This document shows positions 50,602 through 59,333 of a stretch of 64,000 nucleotides of DNA, piece by piece. Source of the stretch: Bradyrhizobium sp. WBAH42 (GTDB lineage Bacteria; Pseudomonadota; Alphaproteobacteria; Rhizobiales; Xanthobacteraceae); NCBI RefSeq assembly GCF_024585265.1, contig NZ_CP036533.1, positions 806,001 through 870,000 on the forward strand. Reading direction: 5' to 3'. The position numbers were made by a program, and so were the translations under genes. How positions within the stretch are numbered: position 1 is the stretch's first letter; each line of letters opens with the position of its first letter. Under the pieces are notes generated by a model. The model ran no database searches and was not told where the DNA came from. It saw only the letters and a program-made list of their open reading frames with translations.

Positions 50602-51387
50602 ATGCTGCCCGAGATCGTCACCTTCTGGCACGGCCCGATGGACGCGCTACGCCAGACCTGTCTGCGCTCGCAGCTGGCTGCCGGCCACAAGGTCACGGTC
50701 TACAGCTTCGATCCCATTCCCGGCCTCCCCGCCGGCGTTGCGAATGCCGAGGCCGAGGCGATCCTGCCCCACGCGTTCTCCGAACGCTTGCGGCCGCCGC
50801 AGCCGGATGGCAGCTGGCGCGACTGGACCATTCTGCAGTTCAGCGACTTCTTCCGCATGAAGCTGATGGCGAAGGGCCTCGGCCTCTGGCTCGACGCCGA
50901 CGTGCTGCTCCTGAAGCCGGTCGAGATCGATCCGGCAAAGCCCTACTTCGCCTGGGAGCGGCCGCGCCAGCTCGGCAATTCCGTGCTCTACCTGCCGCCC
51001 GCGCACGGCATCGTCGCCGCCTTCGAGGAGCTGATGGAGCAGGAGGAGCTGACGCCGAACTGGCTGTCGCTGCGCCATCGCATCACCTTCATGATGCGTC
51101 GCCTGCGCGGCGGCTCGAACCGCCTCTCGGATATTCGCGTCGCGATCTACGGGCCCGCGGCACTCACAGCGCTGGCGCGGCGTACCGGTGAATTGCAGAA
51201 CGCATTGCCGAAGCAGTCGTTCTACGCCGTGCATGCCGAGCCAAGACTGTTCTTCGATCCCTCGAGCTATCTCGGTCTCGTCACCGACCCCAGCATCATC
51301 GGCCTGCACATCTCGCCGAAGGGCCGCGGCGGCGAGAAGCCGATTCCCGGTAGCCTGTATGCGTGGGCGGCGGAGCGGTTTAGGTAG
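50602..51387 (+). CDS. Glycosyltransferase with a DxD motif (GT32-like)
   Basis: The product has 261 residues, cytoplasmic. It has a GT-A layout: IVTFWHGPMDALRQTCLRSQ at the start, a nucleotide-sugar metal site LWLDADVLLLKP (DxD at about 98-100), and FSDFFRMKLMAKGLGLW just before. This resembles capsular or Lgt5-type sugar transferases. The C-terminus ends SLYAWAAERFR. The sugar is unknown. It lies alone after leuD. Confidence 0.72.
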   Translation: MLPEIVTFWHGPMDALRQTCLRSQLAAGHKVTVYSFDPIPGLPAGVANAEAEAILPHAFSERLRPPQPDGSWRDWTILQFSDFFRMKLMAKGLGLWLDADVLLLKPVEIDPAKPYFAWERPRQLGNSVLYLPPAHGIVAAFEELMEQEELTPNWLSLRHRITFMMRRLRGGSNRLSDIRVAIYGPAALTALARRTGELQNALPKQSFYAVHAEPRLFFDPSSYLGLVTDPSIIGLHISPKGRGGEKPIPGSLYAWAAERFR

Positions 51388-51400
51388 TTGCTGCGCAGGA

Positions 51401-51432
51401 AGTGCGCTCCCTCTCCCGCAAGCGGTAGAGGT
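51401..51432. repeat. Truncated copy of the CCCTCTCCC repeat
   Basis: AAGTGCGCTCCCTCTCCCGC then AAGCGGTAGAGG: only the left arm matches the repeat at 49688-49797, including the same AGTGCG flank seen at 49681. A decayed or partial copy. Confidence 0.65.
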
Positions 51433-51529
51433 TGGCAATCCCGCTCTTCCCTGTTTGATCCAGCGCAACGCGCTTCTGCATCATTGTGCTTATCTCGCTC
51501 CAATTCCGCTCGTCCGAATGGAGCTTGCC

Positions 51530-51949
51530 ATGAGCACCGCAACCAGGCCCTATCCCATCGTCCAGGATCTCATCGAGTCCTTCGCGAACTGGCTGAAGCA
51601 CCGCCGCGAGATCAACGAGATGCGGCAGCTCGACCGCGCCGATTTCGACCGGATCGCCAATGATCTCAGGATCGCGCCCGACGATCTGGAGGAGCTGGTC
51701 CGTCACGGCCGCCACGCCGCCGACGAATTGCCGAAGATGCTCGAGCAGCTCGGCATCAGCACTGAGGCGCTCGGCCGCGCGCAGCCGCTGCTGCTCCGCG
51801 ACCTCGAACGGGTCTGCTCGCTCTGCAATCAAAAGGGACAGTGCGACCGCGACCTCGCTGAGGGCACCGCCGCGGAGAATTACCACGGCTATTGCGCCAA
51901 CGCCTCGACGCTGGAGACGCTCGAGCGCGCCGAACACGCGCCGCGGTGA
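51530..51949 (+). CDS. DUF6455-like Cys-containing small protein
   Basis: The product has 139 residues, mostly helical. Middle part RADFDRIANDLRIAPDDLEELV and a C-terminal Cys cluster, CSLCNQKGQC then HGYC, are the features of DUF6455-type proteins and suggest a metal or Fe-S site. The ATG at 51530 is preferred since GGAG lies five bases before it; another ATG is at 51518. Function unknown. Confidence 0.75.
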   Translation: MSTATRPYPIVQDLIESFANWLKHRREINEMRQLDRADFDRIANDLRIAPDDLEELVRHGRHAADELPKMLEQLGISTEALGRAQPLLLRDLERVCSLCNQKGQCDRDLAEGTAAENYHGYCANASTLETLERAEHAPR

Positions 51950-51958
51950 GGCGTTGCG

Positions 51959-52732
51959 TTACTCGATCCACTTCGGCGCGTAAGCCATCCCTTCGCTTTG
52001 CGCCGTATCGTGATTGATCCAAATTTCGGCGTTCTCGAGGCGTAGCAGCTCGACCACCTTGGCCATCGACGCAACCGTCGCCTGCGGGTCGGCATTGAAC
52101 GACGGTACACGCATGCGCCGGAGGTTCTCTCGGTTATGCGCGACGTCGCCGCTCAGCAGCACGGCGCCGCGCCGCGGCAGCTTCAGCATCAGCGAGCAAT
52201 GCCCAAGCGTATGGCCGGGCGTGAAGATCATGCGCACTGCGCCGTCGCCGAAGATGTCGTGATCACCATCGACGATCTCGTAAGGCCGCTCCTTCAACAT
52301 CCTGTAGTGCTGAAGCGAGTAGCCGAATTCGTCAGGCTCAGGCCCGAACATGGCCTCGAATTCGGCCCGCTGAGCGATCCATCTTGCATTTTCGAACAGA
52401 TCGACATTCCCGATATGATCGAAATGCGCGTGGGAAAGGAGGATCGTGCGGATATCGCGGGGCCGCACCCCGATTTCATCCAATTGGTCCGCGATGGGAC
52501 GACGCACGATGCCCCGTATGCCATGCGCGATGATGCGCCCTTCCGGATGCTTCGCCAGCTCATCCTCAATGCCCGTATCCCAGATCAGCCACTCACCACG
52601 GTGACCGATGAGATAGGCATTGCAGCTCAACGTCATGGGAACGCCTACGTTGATGCCGGGAGAATAGATCGAACCGTCTTCGACCTCCGCAATGCCTCCG
52701 TCGAGGATGTAGATCCTGTCGATTGTCGCCAT
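51959..52732 (-). CDS. MBL-fold lactonase-like hydrolase (N-acyl homoserine lactonase family)
   Basis: The product has 257 residues without a signal peptide. The metal site is HAHFDHIG (H101, H103, D105, H106), with H178 in GHTLGH, D196 in SGDVAH and H241 near the end, a full dinuclear set. The layout matches AttM/AiiA-like lactonases, which can open acyl-homoserine lactones or other lactones. It starts 11 bases after the AraC-type gene, so both are co-transcribed. Quorum quenching is a possibility and not shown. Confidence 0.8.
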   Translation of the reverse strand: MATIDRIYILDGGIAEVEDGSIYSPGINVGVPMTLSCNAYLIGHRGEWLIWDTGIEDELAKHPEGRIIAHGIRGIVRRPIADQLDEIGVRPRDIRTILLSHAHFDHIGNVDLFENARWIAQRAEFEAMFGPEPDEFGYSLQHYRMLKERPYEIVDGDHDIFGDGAVRMIFTPGHTLGHCSLMLKLPRRGAVLLSGDVAHNRENLRRMRVPSFNADPQATVASMAKVVELLRLENAEIWINHDTAQSEGMAYAPKWIE

Positions 52733-52743
52733 TTGAGAACTCT

Positions 52744-53637
52744 TCAAGCCGCCGATTCGACGCGCCGCTTCGCCTCGCGCATGTCGCGCCCAGGCGGCAT
52801 GCCGAAAAGCCGGCAATATTCCCGCGTGAACTGCGTGACGCTTTCGTAGCCGACCCGATGCGAGGCGGTCGCGATGCTTGCGCCATCGGCCAGCATGGTG
52901 CGGCGCGCCTCGATCAGACGAAGCTGCTTCTGAAACTGAAGCGGGGTCAGCGACGTGACGCTGCGAAAGTGCAGGTGAAATGCCGACTGGCTCATCCCCG
53001 CAGCCTTGGCGAGCCGGTCGACACGCAAAGGCTTGGCATAGTCGGCGCGGATGATCGCAACCGCACGGCCGATCCGCTGCGCATGGCTGTCGGCAATACC
53101 GAGCGCCCTGATGGCGCCACCGTGCCGACCGGCCAACAGCCAATAATGCAGCTCCCGCAGCATTTGGCTCTGGAGGATTGAGGCGGACGAGGGCCGATCG
53201 ATCAGGCGCAACAACCGCCGCGCCGCGTCGCTCACATCCCGCTCCGTCGGCTCGACCCGCAGCGGCCGGGACGGAACATAAGGCGCCGCCCCGATCTCGA
53301 CGACCAGCCCCTCAATGACAATGGGATCGAGCTCGACGACGAGCGACAAATAGGGCACCGCGACTGTGGCGTGCGTAATCTGGCTGACCGTCGGCACGTC
53401 GCTCGCGATCACCAGCGAATCGCCTGCACCCAGGTCGAAGGACGTGGCGCCGACCGCAACACGCTTGGCGCCTTGCAGCACCAAGGCGACCAGAGGCTTG
53501 GAGATCGCAAATTGGAGCGCGCTCGGCGCGGTCTCACGAATGATCGAGATGCCGGCGAAAGGCGTGGACGCAAGGCCTTTGTCATCGGCGTGGGCTGCGG
53601 CGTAGCGGCTGGCGATCTGGAGCAGCGTTTCGGTCAC
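52744..53637 (-). CDS. AraC-family transcriptional regulator
   Basis: The product has 297 residues. The N-terminal cupin-like sensor (KPLVALVLQGAKRVAVGATSF) is of the AraC_N type. Two C-terminal HTH units follow: VDRLAKAAGMSQSAFHLHFRSV and IATASHRVGYESVTQFTREYCRLFG. It is transcribed toward the lactonase-like gene and is divergent from the SDR gene (193 bases between them), so it probably controls one or both. Confidence 0.9.
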   Translation of the reverse strand: MTETLLQIASRYAAAHADDKGLASTPFAGISIIRETAPSALQFAISKPLVALVLQGAKRVAVGATSFDLGAGDSLVIASDVPTVSQITHATVAVPYLSLVVELDPIVIEGLVVEIGAAPYVPSRPLRVEPTERDVSDAARRLLRLIDRPSSASILQSQMLRELHYWLLAGRHGGAIRALGIADSHAQRIGRAVAIIRADYAKPLRVDRLAKAAGMSQSAFHLHFRSVTSLTPLQFQKQLRLIEARRTMLADGASIATASHRVGYESVTQFTREYCRLFGMPPGRDMREAKRRVESAA

Positions 53638-53830
53638 GGGCCCAATCTAGGCCGAGCCAGGCACGCGGGCAATTGCCGGCGGGCGATCAGGCAAGAAGAC
53701 GGGAGTTCCAGGCAAGTCGGTCGCCGGCCACATTCTGGAGGGTTGGGCAAGACGAGCAGAGGATCCGGCAACATCCGACGCTCGATCACAGGCAGAAGGG
53801 CCCTGCCGAAACTCCACGAGGAACCTGCAA

Positions 53831-54586
53831 ATGCCCACCATTTCTCTCGTCACCGGTGCCAGCCGGGGCCTTGGCCGCAATACCGCAATCGCCATCGCGC
53901 ATCACGGCGGCGACGTCATCGTGACCTATCGCAGCGGCGCCGCCGCCGCCCGCGAGGTCGTCACCGAGATCGAGGCGCTCGGCCGAAAAGCGGTCGCGCT
54001 CCAGCTCGACGTCACCTCCGTATCGACCTTTCCGGCGTTCGCTGCAAAAGTCGGGTCGGCACTGGCGGAGCACTGGCACACCGAGCGGTTCGATCATCTC
54101 GTCAACAATGCCGGCCAGGGCGAAATGGCCGCCATGACCGAGACGACGGAGCAGCAGTTCGACGCGCTCTTCGACACCCATGTCAAAGGGCCGTTCTTCC
54201 TGACGCAGGCCTTGCTGCCGCTGCTTGGCGACAATGGCCGGATCATCAACTTCTCGAGCGGGCTGACGCGCGTGTCTTTCCCCGGCTTCTCGGCCTATGC
54301 CGCCGCCAAGGGCGCCATCGAGGTTCTGACCGTCTACATGGCAAGAGAATTCGGCGAACGCGGCATCACCGCCAACGTCGTTGCGCCGGGCGCAATCGAG
54401 ACCGACTTCCTCGGCGGCGCGGTCCGCGACATGCCGGATTTGAACAAGCAGTTCGCGCAAATGACCGCGCTTGGCCGCGTCGGGCTGCCCGACGACATCG
54501 GGCCGATGGTCGCGAGCCTGCTCGGTCCGGATAACCGCTGGGTCACAGCACAGCGGATCGAGGTGTCCGGCGGACAGACGATCTGA
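53831..54586 (+). CDS. Short-chain dehydrogenase/reductase
   Basis: The product has 251 residues. TGASRGLG cofactor motif (8-15), NNAGQGEM, catalytic Ser in NFSSG and Y-x3-K in AYAAAKG. End: WVTAQRIEVSGGQTI. Divergent from the AraC regulator, a layout often seen when the regulator controls the SDR. Substrate unknown. Confidence 0.9.
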   Translation: MPTISLVTGASRGLGRNTAIAIAHHGGDVIVTYRSGAAAAREVVTEIEALGRKAVALQLDVTSVSTFPAFAAKVGSALAEHWHTERFDHLVNNAGQGEMAAMTETTEQQFDALFDTHVKGPFFLTQALLPLLGDNGRIINFSSGLTRVSFPGFSAYAAAKGAIEVLTVYMAREFGERGITANVVAPGAIETDFLGGAVRDMPDLNKQFAQMTALGRVGLPDDIGPMVASLLGPDNRWVTAQRIEVSGGQTI

Positions 54587-54904
54587 TCGAAGCGGCACTT
54601 GCGCACTTCGTCGCGAGGCGATGGAGTGCGCGAGCCCTCAGCCCTTCCGCATCACCGCGATCGCATCCGCGATCTTGCCACCGCTATCGTCACCGAGAAA
54701 GACCCGACCATCTGCCGGACCGGCTGATGCCAGCGTACGGCAGAGCTTTCAACTCGTGCGCATCGCCGGGTGGCAACGGGCGTAAATAGTATGACTGTTT
54801 GCGCGGCGAGGATGCGGGAAAGCTCACCGCAATTATCCGTGCTTGATCTCGACTATTAGCTCTGTTTGGATCGTACCGTTCCGCAATTCGCATTTCGGAT
54901 AAAC
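54587..54904. other. Gene-free stretch with a short gene remnant
   Basis: A minus-strand reading at 54638-54748 gives a C-terminal-looking peptide ending IADAIAVMRKG and a stop. Its last 37 bases match the 3' end of the CitE-like gene (55821-55857) at about 32 positions. The rest of the stretch shows no gene; it should hold the promoter of the Crp-family gene. Confidence 0.5.
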
Positions 54905-55777
54905 ATGGCGAATGAAACAGATGATTCCCGTCGTTCATTGGGTGCTCGTTCAACAGAGGACACCGTGACTGCCCACCGCAAGGGCATCGGGAATCGGCTA
55001 TTGGCGGCGCTGCCGCCGGCGGATCTCGCCTTGCTGACGCCCCACTTCCAGAAGGTCTCGTTCGAACCCGATGCCGTCCTGGTGCGATCGGGCGACGAGC
55101 TCGACCCGGTCTATTTTCCCCATAGCGGCGCGATCGCCTTCATGCTCGACATGCCGGACGGGCAAACGGTCGCGACCACCTTGATGGGACGGGAAGGCGC
55201 TTTGGCCTCGTTCTCCGTGCTCGGCCCGTCGCCTTCATCCGTCACCGCGATCGCCCGCATAGCCGGTACTGCATCGGTGATCTCCGCCGCTAAATTTCGC
55301 GCGGCCCATGCGCAAAGCGCAGCCATCAGGCATGTCGTGCAGGTCCACGCCCGCGCCGTGTTATTGCAGCTCCAGCACGTCGCCGCTTGCAACGCGCTGC
55401 ATCGGGTGGATGGCCGCATGGCCCGGTGGCTCCTGCAGCTTCACGACCGCGTTCCCGAGGACCTCCTTCCGGTGACGCAGGAGGCGCTGGCGCAACTGGT
55501 TGGGGTACGGCGGACGACGGTGACTCTGACGATGAGCAAGCTACGCGAGGCCGGCGCCATCCCGTCCGACCGGCGCGGGTTTGTCGAAATCCATCGGGCG
55601 CGGCTCGAGAGGGTCGCATGCGATTGCTATGCGCTCATGCAGCGCACCATCGATCGGATGTATTGCCAGGAATTGGCGGCGCCGCAGCCTGCCGATACGC
55701 CTTTCCGGCAAAGCGCCATCGCCGCCTCCCACGGAGCAGGTGGTGAATTCAAAGCCGTTTCACGGGCGGGACGATAG
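54905..55777 (+). CDS. Crp/Fnr-family transcriptional regulator
   Basis: The product has 290 residues. The cyclic-nucleotide-type sensor domain (about 40-150) has PDAVLVRSGDELDPVYFPHSG and the Crp-type HTH has LAQLVGVRRTTVTLTMSKLREAG. It lacks the Fnr Cys cluster. An unstructured N-terminus of about 30 residues and a long C-terminal tail (AAPQPADTPFRQSAIAASHG) are unusual. It lies between two partial copies of the citE 3' end. Confidence 0.88.
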   Translation: MANETDDSRRSLGARSTEDTVTAHRKGIGNRLLAALPPADLALLTPHFQKVSFEPDAVLVRSGDELDPVYFPHSGAIAFMLDMPDGQTVATTLMGREGALASFSVLGPSPSSVTAIARIAGTASVISAAKFRAAHAQSAAIRHVVQVHARAVLLQLQHVAACNALHRVDGRMARWLLQLHDRVPEDLLPVTQEALAQLVGVRRTTVTLTMSKLREAGAIPSDRRGFVEIHRARLERVACDCYALMQRTIDRMYCQELAAPQPADTPFRQSAIAASHGAGGEFKAVSRAGR

Positions 55778-55820
55778 AGAGCGAAACCTGCTTGGCGCGC
55801 GGAAAAGCAAATCTCGCGCC

Positions 55821-56702
55821 TCAGCCCTTCGCCATCGCCGCGATCGCGTCCGCAATCGCGATCGTGCGCCGGGCCATGTCGGCGTGCAGGCGCTCCACCA
55901 TCGCGCCGTCGAGACGGATCGCGCCGCGCGAGGCGTTCTCCGGCAGTTCGAACGCCGCGATGATTTTTCGCGCGCGGGCGACTTCCTCCTCCGGCGGGGT
56001 GAAGATCGCGTTGCAGGCGTCGATCTGGGAGGGATGGATCAGGGTCTTGCCGTCGAAGCCGAGGTCGCGGCCTTGCGCGCATTCGGTGGCGAAACCGTCG
56101 GAATTGGCGATGTCGCTGTAGGGGCCGTCGAGGATCTCGAGGCCGTGGGCGCGCGTCGCCAGGATGCAATGGGTGATCATCGGGATCATCGCGGCGCGGC
56201 CCGGCAGCATCCTGATCCGCGTCTCGCGCGAGATGTCGTTCGGGCCGAACACGAAGCCCGAGAGGCGGCTCGATGGATCGCGTCCGGCGGCGGCCAGTTC
56301 CTCGGCATGCAGCACGGCGCGCGCGGTCTCGATCATGGCCCAGACCTTGACGGTCGGCGCGGCGCCGAGCTCGGCCAGCTTGCGGCCGATGACCTCGAGA
56401 TCTTCGACGCTCGAGACTTTTGGAACCAGGATGCCGTCCGGCGAAGCCTTGGCGGCCATGGCGACGTCATCTGCCCACCAGGGCGAGTCGAGGCCGTTGG
56501 TCCGGATCAGGATCTCGCGCCTGGCAAAGCCCTTGGCGGCGATCGCCGCCGCAATGCCGTCGCGCGCCGCCGCCTTGGCCTCAGGGGCGACGGAATCCTC
56601 GAGGTCGAGGATCAGGCCGTCGGCGGGGAGATTGCGCGCCTTTTCCAGCGCACGCGGGTTGGAGCCGGGCATGAACAGATGGCTGCGGCGCGGGCGGGTC
56701 AT
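55821..56702 (-). CDS. HpcH/HpaI aldolase, CitE-like citrate lyase subunit beta family
   Basis: The product has 293 residues. RSHLFMPGSNPRALEKA start, LEDSVAPEAK, MIETARAVLHAEELA and FGPNDIS are family motifs, with metal-binding Glu and Asp. No alpha or gamma subunits of citrate lyase are nearby. It thus resembles a stand-alone CitE-type (malyl-CoA or citramalyl-CoA lyase-like) enzyme. The ATG at 56702 is preferred to the longer frame. Divergent from the carbonic anhydrase gene. Confidence 0.88.
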   Translation of the reverse strand: MTRPRRSHLFMPGSNPRALEKARNLPADGLILDLEDSVAPEAKAAARDGIAAAIAAKGFARREILIRTNGLDSPWWADDVAMAAKASPDGILVPKVSSVEDLEVIGRKLAELGAAPTVKVWAMIETARAVLHAEELAAAGRDPSSRLSGFVFGPNDISRETRIRMLPGRAAMIPMITHCILATRAHGLEILDGPYSDIANSDGFATECAQGRDLGFDGKTLIHPSQIDACNAIFTPPEEEVARARKIIAAFELPENASRGAIRLDGAMVERLHADMARRTIAIADAIAAMAKG

Positions 56703-56807
56703 GCTGGCGTTCCTTCCTGGTCTGTCGTCCGACCCCCAGGCGATAGCACTTGGCCTGCCCATTCGAAAGGCTTGTCGGCTCTGGCGGTATGTGATTAGGC
56801 ATGGGCC

Positions 56808-57449
56808 ATGACGACATTCCCGAAGCAATTGCTGGAAGGCTACAAGGCCTTCGCCACCCAGCGGCTGCCGACCGAGCAGAACCGCTACCGCGAACTCTCG
56901 GTCAAAGGGCAGTCGCCCGAGACCATGGTGATCGGCTGCTGCGACTCCCGGGTCTCCCCCGAGGTGATCTTCGACGCGGGGCCGGGCGAGCTCTTCGTCG
57001 TCCGCAACATTGCCAATCTGGTGCCGACTTATCAGCCCGACGAAAGCGCGCACGGCGTCTCGGCAGCGCTGGAGTTTGCGGTGACGGTGCTGAAGGTGAA
57101 GCACATCGTGGTGCTCGGCCACGCGCAATGCGGCGGCATCCGCGCCTTCGTCGACAAGATCGAGCCGCTGACGCCCGGCGACTTCATCGGCAAATGGATG
57201 CAGATGTTCATCAAGCCGGGCGAGGTGGTCGAGCAGCGCGAGCACGAGACCATGGCGCAATTCGTCGAGCGCATCGAGAAGGCCGCCGTGTTCCGCAGCC
57301 TGGAAAACCTGATGACCTTCCCGTTCGTGCGCAAGGCCGTGGAGAGCGGCCAGATGCAGACCCACGGCGCCTATTTCGGCGTGGCGGAGGGATCGCTGTT
57401 CGTGCTGGACAAGGCGGCCAAGGAATTCAGGAACGCGCGCGCGGCATAG
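56808..57449 (+). CDS. Beta-carbonic anhydrase
   Basis: Interconverts CO2 and bicarbonate. The product has 213 residues. Zinc ligands C44, H105 and C108 (CCDSRVSPE; GHAQCGG) with the D46/R48 dyad are all present. The beta-class tail EGSLFVLDKAAKEF is seen. Cytoplasmic. Alone in its direction. Followed by a region (about 57455-57608) that contains fragments similar to repeats. Confidence 0.95.
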   Translation: MTTFPKQLLEGYKAFATQRLPTEQNRYRELSVKGQSPETMVIGCCDSRVSPEVIFDAGPGELFVVRNIANLVPTYQPDESAHGVSAALEFAVTVLKVKHIVVLGHAQCGGIRAFVDKIEPLTPGDFIGKWMQMFIKPGEVVEQREHETMAQFVERIEKAAVFRSLENLMTFPFVRKAVESGQMQTHGAYFGVAEGSLFVLDKAAKEFRNARAA

Positions 57450-57609
57450 CCGCTCGCCGGTGGGCAGAGCGGCTTGGCCGCAAGGCGCACGCTTGCCCTC
57501 CTTGCGAAATGGCGCATATCGGGGACCTGCAAATCGTGCGTGATGAATGGCGGACAGGCGCCTGGTTCGCTAGAGTGCTCTCCATTCGCCACTCGCCGTT
57601 TGCTGTTTC

Positions 57610-58305
57610 ATGCTGATCCTTGCCATCGATACTGCGCTCGAAGCCTGCGCGGCCGCCGTTCTCGATACCGACGCCGGCGAGCTCCTCGCCCGGGAATCGC
57701 AGCTCATGAAGCGTGGCCATGCCGAGGCGCTGATGCCGATGATCGCGCGCGTGATGCAGAGGGCCAGCCTCGCCTTCACCTCGCTCGACCGCATCGCCGT
57801 CACCGTCGGGCCCGGCAGCTTCACCGGCCTGCGCGTCGGCATCTCGGCGGCGCGGGGCCTTGCGCTGGCGGCGAAACGGCCGGCGGTCGGGCTGACGACG
57901 CTGTCGGCCTATGCCGCTGGTGTCGTCGGCCAGAGCGGAACGGCGCCGGTGATCTCCGCGATCGATGCGCGGCACGATCACGTCTATTTCCAGATCGTCG
58001 CCGGCGACGGCAGCCAGCTGGTGCGGCCCTGTGTCGCCGCGATCGACGCGGCGATCGCGGCCTCGCAATTCGGCGCGCCGCATCTGGTCGGCAATGCCGC
58101 CGGGATTCTCGCCGATCGTTGGCCGAAGGATGGACCGCAACCCGTTGCGGTCGACGCGCAGCCCGCGCCCGACATCAGCTGGATCGCCTGGCTCGGCGCG
58201 GCGGCCAATCCCGACACCAATCCGGCGCGGCCGTTCTATCTGAAAGCGCCCGACGCCAAGCCGGCGGCACAGACGCCGCGCGCAGCACAAGCCGCGACCT
58301 CATGA
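57610..58305 (+). CDS. tsaB: tRNA threonylcarbamoyladenosine protein TsaB
   Basis: Partner of TsaD in t6A37 synthesis. The product has 231 residues. ILAIDTALEACAAAV and VGPGSFTGLRVGISAARGLAL are the ASKHA family signatures. The stop overlaps rimI by four bases (ATGA). t6A is the substrate of MtaB (36157-37410), so the pathway partners are in this window. Confidence 0.95.
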   Translation: MLILAIDTALEACAAAVLDTDAGELLARESQLMKRGHAEALMPMIARVMQRASLAFTSLDRIAVTVGPGSFTGLRVGISAARGLALAAKRPAVGLTTLSAYAAGVVGQSGTAPVISAIDARHDHVYFQIVAGDGSQLVRPCVAAIDAAIAASQFGAPHLVGNAAGILADRWPKDGPQPVAVDAQPAPDISWIAWLGAAANPDTNPARPFYLKAPDAKPAAQTPRAAQAATS

Positions 58306-58787
58306 TGGGATGGCTGTCGGAGTGGTGGCGCGGCGGCACGGCCGCCGTCGAGCCCGCGACCATGCGCGATGCCGCGCGGCTCGCGCAGCTGCACGGCGCC
58401 GCCTTCGCGCATGGCTGGGGCGAAGGCGAGTTCGAGAGCATGATGAGCGAGCGCAACACGCTGGTGCATCGCTTGCGTCTCGGCCGCAAGACGGTCGGCT
58501 TTGCGGTGTCGCGGATCGGCGCGGACGAGGCGGAAATCCTCTCGGTCGCGGTGGACGGGGCTTATCGCGGCCGCGGCCTCTCCCGTACGCTGCTGATGAC
58601 CCATCTCGGCCACCTCGCCGGGCGCGGCGTGCGCACGATATTTCTGGAAGTGGAGGAAAATAACCAGCCGGCGCGGCGGCTTTACGATCGAGCTGGATTC
58701 GTGGTGGTCGGGCGCCGCGATCGCTACTATAAGCAGCCCAACGGGGAACAATTGAACGCCCTTCTGATGCGACGCGACTTGGCGTAA
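58302..58787 (+). CDS. rimI: Ribosomal-protein-alanine N-acetyltransferase RimI-like
   Basis: GNAT enzyme that acetylates the N-terminus of ribosomal protein S18 in Escherichia coli. The product has 161 residues. SVAVDGAYRGRGLSRTLL is the acetyl-CoA motif and EENNQPARRLYDRAGF is the family end. Coupled to tsaB, which is the usual arrangement. Confidence 0.92.
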   Translation: MMGWLSEWWRGGTAAVEPATMRDAARLAQLHGAAFAHGWGEGEFESMMSERNTLVHRLRLGRKTVGFAVSRIGADEAEILSVAVDGAYRGRGLSRTLLMTHLGHLAGRGVRTIFLEVEENNQPARRLYDRAGFVVVGRRDRYYKQPNGEQLNALLMRRDLA

Positions 58788-58825
58788 CATCGGTGGCAGA
58801 AAGCGCCCGCCAGGCAGACAACGCT

Positions 58826-59281
58826 ATGACCACACTGAAACATTCTCCTGCGTCCAAGGCGTCCGATATCGAGGCGCGCTGCGCCGCCACGGGCATGCGC
58901 ATGACCGAGCAGCGCCGCGTCATCGCCCGCGTGCTGGCCGAAGCGATCGATCATCCCGACGTCGAGGAACTGTACCGGCGCTGCGTTGCGGTCGACGACA
59001 AGATCTCGATCTCGACGGTCTACCGCACCGTGAAACTGTTCGAGGACGCCGGCATCATCGAGCGCCACGATTTCCGCGAAGGCCGCGCGCGCTACGAGCA
59101 GATGCGCGACAGCCATCACGACCACCTCATCAATCTGCGCGACGGCAAGGTGATCGAGTTCACCTCCGAAGAGATCGAGAAGCTCCAGGCCGAGATCGCC
59201 CGCAAGCTCGGCTATCGGCTGGTCGATCACCGGCTCGAGCTCTATTGCGTCCCGCTCGATGACGACAAGCCGACGTCTTGA
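58826..59281 (+). CDS. fur: Fur-family transcriptional regulator
   Basis: Metal-dependent repressor. The product has 151 residues from ATG 58826; GTG 58793 would give 162. The HTH region has MRMTEQRRVIARVLAE and ISISTVYRTVKLFEDAGII. The metal site HHDHLINLRDGKVIEF keeps HHDH, but has R-D where enterobacterial Fur has the structural C-x-x-C motif. This is like Fur/Mur of Rhizobiales. It responds to iron or manganese. It is 39 bases after rimI. Confidence 0.88.
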   Translation: MTTLKHSPASKASDIEARCAATGMRMTEQRRVIARVLAEAIDHPDVEELYRRCVAVDDKISISTVYRTVKLFEDAGIIERHDFREGRARYEQMRDSHHDHLINLRDGKVIEFTSEEIEKLQAEIARKLGYRLVDHRLELYCVPLDDDKPTS

Positions 59282-59333
59282 TTGGCATGACCTTGTCGGA
59301 AAACCGCTTCACACTATTCCGGGTCATGCCTTA

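Noticed and set aside
57450..57608. Gene or full repeat between the carbonic anhydrase gene and tsaB
   Set aside because: It has pieces resembling the GGTGGGCAAAG family and an ATTCGCCACTCGCCG-like stretch, but no complete palindrome and no supported reading frame.
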